A stretch of 32,362 nt of DNA from the NCBI GenBank assembly GCA_019058425.1, contig JAHPYZ010000056.1, positions 1 through 32,362 of the forward strand, given 5' to 3'. The notes below the pieces were generated by a model. It worked only from the letters and a program-made list of their open reading frames with translations, was not told the DNA's origin and did no database searches. Each line of letters starts with the position of its first letter. Position 1 is the first letter of the stretch. The translations under genes were made by a program, and so were the position numbers. Source of the DNA: Promethearchaeota archaeon. GTDB lineage: Archaea; Asgardarchaeota; Lokiarchaeia; Sigyniarchaeales; SOKP01. Of this stretch, positions 1 to 7,821 are shown one piece after another.

Positions 1-456
1 GGGTAAAACAACTTTCAGACCTGGTACATGCATAAACCATGATTCAAAAGATTGTGAATGTTGTGCAGCTCCCATTATCCCAGTTCCAAATGGAACTCGA
101 ATAGTAACTGGAACAGAAATTTGACCTCCATACATATACCTTGCTTTTGCAGCCTGATTTACAATCATCTCCATACATACAGTTAAAAAGTCTGCAAACA
201 TAATTTCTGCGATAGGATGCATTCCTACCATAGCTGCACCAACGGCACACCCCAAAATCGCATTTTCACTAATAGGAGTTTCACGAATTCTCTCAGGACC
301 ATATTTTTCCAATAAACCTTCTGTTACAAAAAAAGCCCCTCCATACTTTCCTATGTCTTCACCTATTAAGAACACAGATTCATCACGTTCCATTTCTTCA
401 TCAATAGCTAATCTTATAGCCTCTAGACCTCGCATAGTTTTAGTTTCTTCAGTCAT
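1..456 (-). CDS. TPP-dependent 2-oxo acid / acetoin dehydrogenase E1 subunit beta (partial, 3' end off window)
   Basis: The first 152 residues of an E1-beta (transketolase-like pyrimidine-binding) subunit are visible; the rest lies before position 1. With E1-alpha it forms the alpha2beta2 decarboxylase of a 2-oxo acid or acetoin dehydrogenase complex. The cofactor-activating glutamate is in TPISENA (E64) and the catalytic histidine in GAQHSQ (H133). The ATG at 456 is one base after the E1-alpha stop. Its Shine-Dalgarno GGAGG (469-465, 8 nt spacer) is built into the last codons of E1-alpha, so the two subunits are translationally coupled. The start of the family ([14 protein letters not shown]) is intact. 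The substrate cannot be told: the pattern resembles both AcoB and PdhB. The E2 and E3 genes would have to lie outside the window. Confidence 0.93.
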   Translation of the reverse strand, partial: MTEETKTMRGLEAIRLAIDEEMERDESVFLIGEDIGKYGGAFFVTEGLLEKYGPERIRETPISENAILGCAVGAAMVGMHPIAEIMFADFLTVCMEMIVNQAAKARYMYGGQISVPVTIRVPFGTGIMGAAQHSQSFESWFMHVPGLKVVLP

Positions 457-457
457 T

Positions 458-1459
458 CTAAGTTCCTCCCATATTCATTGAATTTTTATAAACATCATCT
501 AAGACTGTATTAATATCCGGTTTTGAACTTTTCTTAGTCAATTTTATACTTTGCTCAATTTCTTCTACAGTCTCCTCTTTAATTTTTTGAATTATAGCGC
601 GATCAATAATTTCATTCTTGATAAGTTTTATTTTAAATGCTTCAATTGGGCATTTTCTCTTCCATTCTTCTTTTTCTTCAATTGAACGATATTTGTCAGC
701 ATCCATTGTAGTTTGACCTTGCCACCTATAAGTTTTGCATTCAATTAACGTAGGTCCTCCACCTTTCCTTGCTAAATCAACAGCTTCTTTCGTAGCTCTA
801 TATACTTCGGTAATATCATTACCATCAATTGTAAAGCCTTTCATTCCATATCCTTGAGCTCGAATTGATAGATCCTTCACACCAGTGGCATAATCCACAG
901 GAGTGCTCCACCCATATTTGTTATTTTCTAAAACAAATATTATTGGAAGTTTCCAAATAGCAGCAAGATTCATTGATTCATGAAGCATTCCTTGGTTTGC
1001 AGCACCATCACCAAAAAAAGTAATGACAACCTTCCCCTCATTTCTCATTTTTGAAGCTAAGGCGACTCCAAGGGCTAATGGAGGACCTGCTCCAACAATA
1101 CCGTTTGCACCGAGCATATTTTTAGAAAAGTCAGCAACATGCATCGAACCACCGCGTCCCTTACAAATTCCTCCTTCCTTTCCAAAAATTTCTGCCATTA
1201 GCGAATTTATGTCACCACCTTTAGCTATAAAATGACCATGACCTCTATGTGTAGAAGTAATGTAATCATTATCATTAATAGCAGCACAAACTCCAACAGC
1301 TATAGCTTCTTCACCTGTATATGTGTGCACTAAAGGAGATTTAATTTTGCCCGCGTCTTTTGTAATTCTTTGTTCAAATTCACGAATTAATAACATCTTT
1401 TTATAAAGCATTATTAATTCATCAAGACTCAAATCTTTCTGTAATTCCTCTATACTCAT
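458..1459 (-). CDS. TPP-dependent 2-oxo acid / acetoin dehydrogenase E1 subunit alpha
   Basis: This 333-residue protein has normal length for AcoA/PdhA-type E1-alpha. It decarboxylates a 2-oxo acid or cleaves acetoin with thiamine diphosphate and passes the acyl group to lipoyl-E2. Visible motifs are THRGHGH (70-76), GRGGSMH (101-107) and the Mg-TPP motif that opens with GDGAANQG (150-157) and ends in ENN (178-180). In the mobile active-site loop, where most relatives have YRxxGHS, this protein reads YRWQGQT (244-250), so the usual histidine is Gln249. It is first in a two-gene operon with E1-beta one base downstream, and diverges from the YciI-like gene across 158 bp of AT-rich DNA that should hold both promoters. 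Pyruvate, branched-chain acids or acetoin are all possible substrates. Confidence 0.92.
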   Translation of the reverse strand: MSIEELQKDLSLDELIMLYKKMLLIREFEQRITKDAGKIKSPLVHTYTGEEAIAVGVCAAINDNDYITSTHRGHGHFIAKGGDINSLMAEIFGKEGGICKGRGGSMHVADFSKNMLGANGIVGAGPPLALGVALASKMRNEGKVVITFFGDGAANQGMLHESMNLAAIWKLPIIFVLENNKYGWSTPVDYATGVKDLSIRAQGYGMKGFTIDGNDITEVYRATKEAVDLARKGGGPTLIECKTYRWQGQTTMDADKYRSIEEKEEWKRKCPIEAFKIKLIKNEIIDRAIIQKIKEETVEEIEQSIKLTKKSSKPDINTVLDDVYKNSMNMGGT

Positions 1460-1617
1460 CTTTTACAACTCATTTTTTTAAAAATGTTCATTAATTTTAC
1501 CTAATTTAAAACATTGGCTTTTTAAATAAATTCTATAAAAAAGTTTAATCTTTTTTTCATTGATTAATATCATAGTAGTAAAGATTTTTTAAAACACTTT
1601 AGTAATAACTAATTATA

Positions 1618-1926
1618 ATGACTGAAAATAATTATTACTATGCGATTATCAAGCCTTATCGTCAAGACTTTCTTACAAATCCAATGGAAAATGAAGATAA
1701 AATAATGGAAGATCATTTCCTTTATCTAAAATCATTACTAGAACAAAAAAAATTATATTTAGCGGGACCAACGTTGATAACCGAAGATCCATTCGGGCTT
1801 ATAATTCTTGAGGCAGAAACAGAACAAGAAGCAAGAAATTTACTTGAAAACGATCCTTCAGTTAAATCTGGCATACAACAAATAGCAGATTTTAGACCTA
1901 TTCGACTCTCTTTAACAAGAAAATAG
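1618..1926 (+). CDS. YciI-like domain protein
   Basis: A 102-residue protein matching the small YciI/YCII-related family: a ferredoxin-like dimeric fold with a conserved His-Asp pair proposed to act as a catalytic or ligand site. Supporting features are the N-terminal strand YYYAIIKPYR, the conserved EDHFLYLKSL helix with the family histidine, LYLAGP, and a strand with FGLIILEAE leading into the helix that carries ENDPSV. The biochemical role of most members is unknown; some are dehydrochlorinase-like or are domains in larger enzymes. It precedes rpoE by about 140 bp and diverges from the E1 operon, so it is probably its own unit. No ribosome binding site is obvious before the ATG. Confidence 0.8.
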   Translation: MTENNYYYAIIKPYRQDFLTNPMENEDKIMEDHFLYLKSLLEQKKLYLAGPTLITEDPFGLIILEAETEQEARNLLENDPSVKSGIQQIADFRPIRLSLTRK

Positions 1927-2065
1927 AAAATTTAAGATTAGATAAAAGAAATCTAATTCTCATTAGTTTATGATAATAAAATCACAAACTATTAATTTTT
2001 TTATTCATATAATAAATTACTTAACTTCATTAAATTTCATTATTTTAGCAGATAGGTCTATTCAA

Positions 2066-2668
2066 ATGTTCAAACTTTACACAATCGAAGGAAAGATAGA
2101 GATACCTCCATTTTTGTTTGGTCAAGCGAAAGAAGTAAGTGCTAGAATCATTCTTTCAGAAGATTATGAAGGTATTATAACCCGAGATTATGGTTTCGTT
2201 ATTGCGGTCGTAGATGTGCTCGATGTGGGAAAAGGTATAATTATTCCGGGTAATGCAAATACCTTCCATGAGGTAGAATTCACAATACTTACATTCAAAC
2301 CAACTGTTTCAGAAGTTGTAGAGGGCACCGTTGTTGAGATCGTTGATTTTGGATCTTTTGTGCGCTTAGGACCACTAGATGGTTTAGTTCATGTATCACA
2401 GATTTGTGACGATTATATCTCATATGAACAAGTTGGAAATCGATTTATTGGAAAAGAAACGGGTAAAATCCTTGAAGTAAATGACGAAGTAAGAGCAAAA
2501 ATAATAGCAGTTTCTTTAGGCACGGGAAGGAGCGGGAAACTTGGATTAACAATGAGACAGAAATTCTTGGGTAAAGCAGAATGGATTGAAAATGATCTTG
2601 AAGACATATATATAGAAGAAGAAGAAAAACAAATAGACCCAAATAAAGTAGAAGATAATACTGAATAA
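2066..2668 (+). CDS. rpoE: DNA-directed RNA polymerase subunit Rpb7 (RpoE / E')
   Basis: This subunit forms the RNA polymerase stalk with Rpb4 (RpoF) and helps promoter opening and RNA binding. The 200-residue product has the N-terminal RNP-like domain (MFKLYTIEG to about residue 80) and a C-terminal S1/OB RNA-binding domain beginning VVEGTVVEIVDFGSF and continuing through LDGLVHVSQI, followed by an acidic tail. A longer reading frame opens at 1970, but the extra 32 residues are hydrophobic and absent from the family. The ATG at 2066 with AGGT about 8 nt upstream gives the family N-terminus, so that start is used. It heads a run with spt4, 21 bp downstream, and the other genes of the conserved archaeal rpoE-spt4-rps24e-rps27ae neighbourhood. 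Confidence 0.95.
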   Translation: MFKLYTIEGKIEIPPFLFGQAKEVSARIILSEDYEGIITRDYGFVIAVVDVLDVGKGIIIPGNANTFHEVEFTILTFKPTVSEVVEGTVVEIVDFGSFVRLGPLDGLVHVSQICDDYISYEQVGNRFIGKETGKILEVNDEVRAKIIAVSLGTGRSGKLGLTMRQKFLGKAEWIENDLEDIYIEEEEKQIDPNKVEDNTE

Positions 2669-2689
2669 GAAAAAAAAAAATGAGTAATT

Positions 2690-2878
2690 ATGAAAGATAA
2701 AGCGTGCAAAAATTGTCATTTAATAACTAAAAATGAAGTAATCTGTCCTAAATGTAAAACCCACACTTTGAGCGAAGATTTTACGGGAGAAGTAATAATT
2801 ATTAATCCTAAAGAATCTAAGTTCGCTGAATACCTTAAGATCCATTTTCCTGGGAAATATGCCTTAAGGGTTCGTTAG
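2690..2878 (+). CDS. spt4: Transcription elongation factor Spt4 (RpoE2)
   Basis: A 62-residue zinc protein. Spt4 pairs with the NGN domain of Spt5 to close the RNA polymerase clamp and raise processivity. The four zinc cysteines are C6, C9, C19 and C22 (ACKNCH and VICPKC). They are followed by the typical FTGEVIIINP strand and a C-terminal helix with FPGKYALRVR. Length and spacing are normal for archaeal Spt4. It sits directly after rpoE and before the dephospho-CoA kinase gene, as in many archaea. The ATG lies within an A-rich stretch with a weak ribosome site. Confidence 0.94.
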   Translation: MKDKACKNCHLITKNEVICPKCKTHTLSEDFTGEVIIINPKESKFAEYLKIHFPGKYALRVR

Positions 2879-2969
2879 CCCATAAATTTAATTGTCGCAT
2901 TTTATTTCTATCAAGACTACATTCTTAGTAAATATTATATAAGACTATATCTTTATAATCTTGATTTAA

Positions 2970-3557
2970 GTGGATTATAATTTACGAATACCTCAAGATA
3001 AAAGGCATCTATTCACAGAACCTCTCGATATTTTAATTGCGGGTTCAAGAGACGAGACTATTACTCAAGTAGTAAATATATTCAAAGATTATTTACAATC
3101 TGGAATTGAGTTAAACTTCTATATTGTTGGAGATATTGTCGCAAAAGACTTTTTATCTAACCAATTTTTAAGGGAATATGTTAAAATATGCATAATTGAC
3201 GAAAAAACACAAAGAAATCATATAAATTTAGATTTTGAGGGATTTTTTGAACAAACTATAGAAATCAAAAACCCAGAGGGAACTATAAATAAAGAATGCT
3301 GGAAAATCTTTAGAGAAGTTATTAATTCTGAGAAAAGAACATTAATCAAAATTATTGAAGGAGAAGAAGATTTATTAATACTCCCTCTTGTTCTTGAAGC
3401 TCCACTATTAAAAAATGTAAAAAATTTTGCGTTCTATGGTCAACCACCTATTACAGATTCTGACTTTGTAATTCCAGAGGGAATAGTAATTGTTGACATT
3501 GATGAAAATATTCAAGATAAGGTTAAAAAAGTGATATCAATTATGAAACAATATTAA
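2970..3557 (+). CDS. GTP-dependent dephospho-CoA kinase (DUF359)
   Basis: A 195-residue member of DUF359, the archaeal GTP-dependent dephospho-CoA kinase that catalyses the last step of CoA synthesis and is unrelated to bacterial CoaE. Family signatures are VGDIVAKDFL, CIIDEKTQRN, NPEGTI and EGEEDLLILPLVLEAPL, followed by FAFYGQP. After YGQP there is a short insertion (PITDSDFVIPEG) where relatives usually go straight to GxV. The start is GTG at 2970: the in-frame codon upstream is a stop and the first ATG is far inside the fold. Its place between spt4 and rps24e is the standard archaeal location and supports the call independently. Confidence 0.88.
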   Translation: MDYNLRIPQDKRHLFTEPLDILIAGSRDETITQVVNIFKDYLQSGIELNFYIVGDIVAKDFLSNQFLREYVKICIIDEKTQRNHINLDFEGFFEQTIEIKNPEGTINKECWKIFREVINSEKRTLIKIIEGEEDLLILPLVLEAPLLKNVKNFAFYGQPPITDSDFVIPEGIVIVDIDENIQDKVKKVISIMKQY

Positions 3558-3625
3558 AAAGCAAAATTTTATTTTTTATCTATTCTTTTGAATGTTATAT
3601 TTTAGTAAAAAACAATATGTAGAAA

Positions 3626-3979
3626 ATGTCGCTAAACATTGAAATAACTGAAGAGAAAAAGAATCCTCTGATTGATCGAGCAGAAATTACATTTCGTATA
3701 GATCATTTTGGATCAGGTACTCCAAACAGACTGGACATTAAGAAGAAAATCGCAGCATTACAAGGAAGCAATGAAAAATTAACGGTTATAGTAGATCTTG
3801 TTACGCAATTTGGCGCATACCATACTATTGGAAAAGCACATATATATACTGATGCGAACGAACTTCAATACTATGAACCTTTCCATATCCAAGTAAGAAA
3901 TCTTGAAAAAGATAAAAGAACTGAAATTTATCAATTGAAAAAACGAAAAGAATCATATAAGCACCTATTCGAATATTAG
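3626..3979 (+). CDS. rps24e: 30S ribosomal protein S24e
   Basis: This 117-residue small-subunit protein is found only in archaea and eukaryotes. Recognisable segments are EITEEKKNPLIDRAEI near the N-terminus, TPNRLDIKKKIAAL, and GKAHIYTDANELQYYEP, with a basic C-terminal region (QLKKRKESYKHLFEY). Length and order match archaeal S24e, with a slightly longer tail. It lies 23 bp upstream of rps27ae, and the two are probably co-transcribed. Confidence 0.94.
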   Translation: MSLNIEITEEKKNPLIDRAEITFRIDHFGSGTPNRLDIKKKIAALQGSNEKLTVIVDLVTQFGAYHTIGKAHIYTDANELQYYEPFHIQVRNLEKDKRTEIYQLKKRKESYKHLFEY

Positions 3980-4002
3980 TTTAAGATAAAAAGTGATTAA
4001 AA

Positions 4003-4209
4003 ATGAACTCCTCAAAATATTATAAACTTGAAGGAAATAAATTAGTAAGAACTCATAGAAGTTGCCCTAAGTGCGGACCTTCATATTTCCTCGCTGACCA
4101 CTATGATAGATCTTCATGTGGGAAATGCGGTTATGCTGTATTTAAAAGGAAGGGACCTGCTAAAAGTAAGACTACTAGACGTGCTCCCAGAAAGCGTCAA
4201 AAAGCTTAG
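4003..4209 (+). CDS. rps27ae: 30S ribosomal protein S27ae
   Basis: A 68-residue zinc-ribbon ribosomal protein. Zinc ligands are C21 and C24 (SCPKCG) and C39 and C42 (SCGKCG), separated by SYFLADHYDR; the C-terminus is strongly basic (KSKTTRRAPRKRQKA). In eukaryotes this protein is made as a fusion with ubiquitin. Here it stands alone, starting at ATG 4003 just after rps24e. The downstream gap of about 115 bp before kae1 is AT-rich, with no feature I can name. Confidence 0.95.
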   Translation: MNSSKYYKLEGNKLVRTHRSCPKCGPSYFLADHYDRSSCGKCGYAVFKRKGPAKSKTTRRAPRKRQKA

Positions 4210-4336
4210 GAATAAGACTTATTAGACTATAGATTCTTCACTTATATGTAATAATAAAAATAAGATATTACTTAAGATAGAATTTTAATTTTCATCTTGA
4301 GAATTATTCATCTGGATTAAAAATTTGGCGAAATTA

Positions 4337-5341
4337 ATGAAAAAGTTATGTTTAGGTATTGAATCTACTGCACATACATTTTCTATAGGTATTTTGGATT
4401 TTCAAGGAAATGTATATAGTTTAATCAATGATATCTTTATACCTGAAGAGGGTGGCCTTCATCCTGCCTTAGTTAGAGAACAACATCTTGATAACTTTAT
4501 GCAAATTATTAATAAAGCTCTTTCAGAAGCTAAAATATCAATACATAAAATCAACTTAATTGCCTTTAGTCAAAGTCCTGGTTTAGGACCCGTTTTGAAA
4601 ATAGGTGCCTGGGTTGCACGCATGCTAAGTCAAGTTTTAAAAGTCCCTATTGTAGGTGTTAATCACTGTATAGCACATATAGAAATCGGGCGTTTAAAAT
4701 GTAATATTAAAGATCCTCTAACTCTTTACGTGAGTGGTGGTAATACAATTGTAAGTGCTTTTGAGTCGGAAAGATATCAAATATTTGGTGAAACACTTGA
4801 TTTAGCAATCGGTAATATGATAGATTCATTCGCTCGTGATGCTGGGCTTCAACATCCGGGGGGACCTAAAATTGAAAAATTAGCCATAAAATCAAATAAC
4901 TATATCCCTTTACCTTATGTTGTAAAAGGTATGGATTTATCATTTTCGGGGCTCTACACAGCTGCAAAATATCTACTTCAATCTGTTGATTATGGTAATA
5001 AGTATAATTTAAATGATGTCGCATACTCTTTACAAGAAACAGCTTTTGGAATGTTAACAGAAGTCACTGAAAGAGCTTTAGCTCATACAGAGAAGAAAGA
5101 AGTACTGCTTACAGGAGGTGTAGCTGCAAATCAAAGATTGCAATCAATGATAAAGTCTATAAGTATAGAACATGATGCAAGATTCGATGTTGTTCCTCTA
5201 AAATTTGCAGGTGATAATGGAGCTATGATTGGATGGGCTGGGATTTTAAGATATAAGGCAGAAGGAGGGCATAATATCTCTGAAACAATGATTAAACCTA
5301 AGGAGAGAATGGATAAAATAACTGTCCCTTGGAGGTCTTGA
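4337..5341 (+). CDS. kae1: tRNA N6-adenosine threonylcarbamoyltransferase Kae1 (KEOPS catalytic subunit)
   Basis: Kae1 transfers threonylcarbamoyl to A37 of ANN-decoding tRNAs to give t6A, working in the KEOPS complex. The 334-residue product has the ASKHA fold motifs LGIESTAHTFS at the N-terminus, metal ligands H110 and H114 (NHCIAH), YVSGGNT, a GGVAANQRL loop, and the C-terminal GDNGAMIGWAG. A TTG 12 nt upstream is in frame (4325), but ATG 4337 gives MKKLCLGIEST, the family N-terminus, and is preferred. It ends with TGA immediately followed by the bud32 GTG. In many archaea Kae1 and Bud32 are fused; here they are separate but abutting genes. Confidence 0.96.
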   Translation: MKKLCLGIESTAHTFSIGILDFQGNVYSLINDIFIPEEGGLHPALVREQHLDNFMQIINKALSEAKISIHKINLIAFSQSPGLGPVLKIGAWVARMLSQVLKVPIVGVNHCIAHIEIGRLKCNIKDPLTLYVSGGNTIVSAFESERYQIFGETLDLAIGNMIDSFARDAGLQHPGGPKIEKLAIKSNNYIPLPYVVKGMDLSFSGLYTAAKYLLQSVDYGNKYNLNDVAYSLQETAFGMLTEVTERALAHTEKKEVLLTGGVAANQRLQSMIKSISIEHDARFDVVPLKFAGDNGAMIGWAGILRYKAEGGHNISETMIKPKERMDKITVPWRS

Positions 5342-6010
5342 GTGAAATTGAGTTCAGATGTAAAAAAAGAAAAAATTATTCGAAAAGGCGCTGAGGCTAC
5401 CCTTTATTATGGACATTGGTTTGAAAAAGAAGTGATATTTAAGCATAGAATTCCAAAGAAATATCGTATAGAAGAACTGGATAAGAGAATTAGAACGGAA
5501 AGAACTTTAAATGAAGCTCGAGCTTTAATAAAAGTAAAAAATTATGGAATTAATGTGCCACAAGTATTTGAAATTGACTCGACTAATTCCACAATTGTCA
5601 TGAAAAATATTCAGGGAAATAAATTAAAAGATGTATTATCTGATTTAGACGATAATCTGAAGACACAATTATTCGTAAATATCGGGAAAATGATAGCAAT
5701 TCTACATAGAAATGGGCATATCCATGGGGACATAACAACAAGTAATATTATTATAACTCCTGAAAACAAAATTTTTCTTATTGATTTTGGGTTACACGAG
5801 TATTCCGACACGATAGAAGATAAGAGTGTTGATTTACATCTTTTAAAGCGAGTTTTGATATCATCTCACGGAAAAGACTTTGAACTTTGTTATAAAGCCT
5901 TTCTTGAAGGATATAGGTTAGAATATAAAAAGATGGGTGAAGAGATAATAAAAAATATTGATGCTGTTGAATCTCGTGGTAGATATATAAAACCAGAAGA
6001 TAGAATATAG
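5342..6010 (+). CDS. bud32: KEOPS-associated atypical kinase/ATPase Bud32
   Basis: Bud32 is the piD261-family small kinase/ATPase that binds Kae1 in KEOPS and supports t6A synthesis. The 222-residue protein has the short glycine loop KGAEAT (15-20), K34 in VIFKHRIPKKYR, R/E contacts in the following helix, the catalytic loop HGDITTSN (128-135) and DFG (148-150). The C-terminus has ESRGRY, normal for the family. GTG at 5342 directly follows the Kae1 stop, and GGAGGT (5332-5337) inside the end of kae1 serves as its ribosome site, so translation is coupled. Confidence 0.95.
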   Translation: MKLSSDVKKEKIIRKGAEATLYYGHWFEKEVIFKHRIPKKYRIEELDKRIRTERTLNEARALIKVKNYGINVPQVFEIDSTNSTIVMKNIQGNKLKDVLSDLDDNLKTQLFVNIGKMIAILHRNGHIHGDITTSNIIITPENKIFLIDFGLHEYSDTIEDKSVDLHLLKRVLISSHGKDFELCYKAFLEGYRLEYKKMGEEIIKNIDAVESRGRYIKPEDRI

Positions 6011-6169
6011 AGTCTATTTGTACTATTTTACCATACCTAAAAGAAGTTTTATGAAATTCCTAAAATATTTTCAACTAGACTATTAACTTACTATACAAAA
6101 TGTTCATCTATTTAAATAAATTAATTAAATAGTTTATATCTGATTTGAATTACTTTAAATACTCTAATA

Positions 6170-6188
6170 ATGTTTATAAACATGTTTA
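6170..6188. promoter_or_regulatory. Candidate operator: overlapping perfect palindromes of TGTTTA half-sites
   Basis: ATGTTTATAAACAT (6170-6183) is a perfect 14-bp palindrome. It overlaps TAAACATGTTTA (6177-6188), a perfect 12-bp palindrome, giving alternating TGTTTA/TAAACA half-sites that also contain a TATA-like TTTATAAA. It lies in the 304-bp gap (6011-6314) upstream of the ribbon-helix-helix gene at 6315; such proteins bind short palindromes and often autoregulate. The rest of the gap is plain AT-rich sequence with other TATA-like stretches. AT-rich DNA makes palindromes cheap, so this is a suggestion only. Confidence 0.35.
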
Positions 6189-6314
6189 ACTTATAATACT
6201 ATATTGGAAAAGAGTGAATATAATTTAAGGGCAAAGAATATATCTGCTTTCTAATTCACTTTTATCATGTGAAATAAGAGAATTTTAGAAACAGAAATTC
6301 GTGGAGTTAGTTTA

Positions 6315-6524
6315 ATGACAGATGTCGAAAATAAGAAAAAAAAGAAAAAAATGGTAAATATAACCATTAATTTGCCCGAGATTTATGATGAAAATATTCA
6401 AAAATTAATTGGTATGAAGATCGTGGCAAGTCGTTCTGAAGCTATTCGCACAGCACTTAGAGATTTTCTACATAATGAATATAACAACCTTAAGTTATTA
6501 GGCTTTTTTGACAAAGGAACCTAA
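6315..6524 (+). CDS. Ribbon-helix-helix (CopG/MetJ/Arc-type) DNA-binding protein
   Basis: A 69-residue protein with a lysine-rich start, then the RHH core: the strand MVNITINLPEIYD that would pair in the dimer and enter the DNA major groove, helix A (ENIQKLIGM) and helix B beginning SRSEAIRTALRDFL, the hallmark of CopG-like repressors. The short tail carries no ligand-binding ACT domain, so it is not NikR. GGAG at 6303-6306, 8 nt before the ATG, is a credible ribosome site. The palindromes at 6170-6188 are a possible autoregulatory operator. The target genes are unknown; the neighbour at 6623 is nearest on the same strand. Confidence 0.85.
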   Translation: MTDVENKKKKKKMVNITINLPEIYDENIQKLIGMKIVASRSEAIRTALRDFLHNEYNNLKLLGFFDKGT

Positions 6525-6622
6525 AGCTTATTTCTCTCTCCTTTTTTACTCCATGTTAAGATTTAATACATTAAATTACTTAATTCTAGTATATTATACT
6601 ATTAAATAAATAGAAGAAAAAA

Positions 6623-7210
6623 ATGTTCTTGTACCTCATCACTGAAAACGGAGCCCTTAGAAAGATAAATAAAGTAGATTTCGATGATAATAAAGTGTAC
6701 CTAATTGATAATATTAAGACGCTATACATTTGGCAAGGACTAAAAGCCACCACAAAAAAGAAAAATTTGAGCATAAAAAGGGCAGAAAAATTAAAGAGTG
6801 AAAGAAAGAAAAAAGTTACGATTCAAATAATTAATCAAAATCAGGAATTTGGTTCATTTTTAGCAATAAAGGACATTCTAAAAAAAGGATTAAGCACTAG
6901 AGACTTTGTAGAGAAAAGACCAGAATTAAAAATTCGATATGATCAGACTCAGGAACTTATTGACGCTGGAATAGATCCTGATTTTGAGGCTGAAATTACC
7001 CTTAAAGCTCATGAACTTGCTCAAAAAAACCACAGCTATGAAGATTTAGCACGATCTTTAGCAATTTTGCAAATGTCCTATTTAAAAGGGAAAGCTTCAG
7101 AAGAAGAAATTCAAAAAAAAACAGAGGAAATAATTAAATCTTCATCAACTTATGATGAACTATGTTGGTTAATCGCTGAGTTGAGTAAATTACTGGTAAA
7201 GAAATCTTAA
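6623..7210 (+). CDS. Gelsolin-like domain protein with C-terminal helical region
   Basis: A 195-residue protein. Residues about 1-80 fit one gelsolin/villin repeat: a strand with KVYLIDN, the core strand LYIWQG (as VWVG in gelsolin), a helix with SIKRAEKLKSERKK, then VTIQIINQNQEFGSF where gelsolins have V-V-x-Q-G-x-E-x-x-x-F. The rest (85-195) is charged and alpha-helical. Gelsolin-fold proteins bind and remodel actin; characterised Asgard gelsolins have two domains, so a single domain with a helical tail is a different arrangement. No signal peptide or membrane segment, so cytosolic. It is tail-to-tail with the next gene, with a 1-bp gap. The domain call rests on pattern recognition, not a profile search; actin binding is inference. 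Confidence 0.6.
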   Translation: MFLYLITENGALRKINKVDFDDNKVYLIDNIKTLYIWQGLKATTKKKNLSIKRAEKLKSERKKKVTIQIINQNQEFGSFLAIKDILKKGLSTRDFVEKRPELKIRYDQTQELIDAGIDPDFEAEITLKAHELAQKNHSYEDLARSLAILQMSYLKGKASEEEIQKKTEEIIKSSSTYDELCWLIAELSKLLVKKS

Positions 7211-7211
7211 A

Positions 7212-7727
7212 TCACAGAGATTTACTACATTTAATTATTAATGGAGTCCTGTCATCATCAAATGTTATATGATTATTCATCAATTCGTTAATAGCTTTAA
7301 TATAGCAGCCTCTCTCTCCCACAGCAATGTGATAAGTGTTGAGGTCTTTTAAAAAACAAATTGAGATTTCATATTTTTCTTTTCCCTTATTTCTCTCTAC
7401 TTTAATATCATCTATATATAGATCTGGAAAAAGGTTGAAAAGCATATTAATCAATGTTTGATCCAGACCTATTATCAAGACTTTTTTATTTTTGATATTA
7501 TGTCTAATGGAGTTTAGATATGCACGTGCTTGAAAATATTGATTTTGCTTTACAAAAAAAAAAATGAAATCAATATGTTCGATTTTGATGAGTATAATAT
7601 AAGATGGGTCTATTTGGGTCTTGTTAAAAAAGTAATTATGTAATTTAAGCTCATAATTCGTATATTTTGATGGCTTTATAGATAAGCGTTGATAAAGAAT
7701 TAAGTCCTCTAAAATTGTATAAAACAT
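7212..7727 (-). CDS. Uncharacterised protein with KH-like C-terminal motif
   Basis: A 171-residue protein that I do not recognise overall. The N-terminal half has alternating strands (SYIILIKIEHIDFIFFFV). The C-terminal part contains YHIAVGERGCYIKAINELMN, which has the GxxG loop (GERG) and following helix of a KH RNA-binding domain and resembles NusA KH motifs; a strand then closes it (TPLIIKCS). An RNA-binding or NusA-like role is possible, but the single motif is not proof. It is convergent with the gelsolin-like gene. The ATG at 7727 has no clear Shine-Dalgarno. Confidence 0.55.
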   Translation of the reverse strand: MFYTILEDLILYQRLSIKPSKYTNYELKLHNYFFNKTQIDPSYIILIKIEHIDFIFFFVKQNQYFQARAYLNSIRHNIKNKKVLIIGLDQTLINMLFNLFPDLYIDDIKVERNKGKEKYEISICFLKDLNTYHIAVGERGCYIKAINELMNNHITFDDDRTPLIIKCSKSL

Positions 7728-7821
7728 CGAATGCTTATCTATAATTAGATTTATAAAGTACGATGTAAGAACATCGATCTGAAGAAAAAAGTAATTGTAA
7801 TGAAATATAGATTTTAATTTG

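Noticed and set aside
44-250. 68-residue open frame on the minus strand, rich in Cys, Tyr and Ser
   Set aside because: It is a shifted frame of the E1-beta gene. The true frame, read from ATG 456, gives a clear E1-beta protein across the same bases.
1970-2065. Upstream extension of rpoE to ATG 1970
   Set aside because: The 32 added residues are hydrophobic and not part of Rpb7. ATG 2066 gives the family start and has a ribosome site.
2413-2709. Minus-strand open frame opposite rpoE
   Set aside because: Shadow of the S1 domain of rpoE; composition is that of antisense to an acidic protein and nothing is recognisable.
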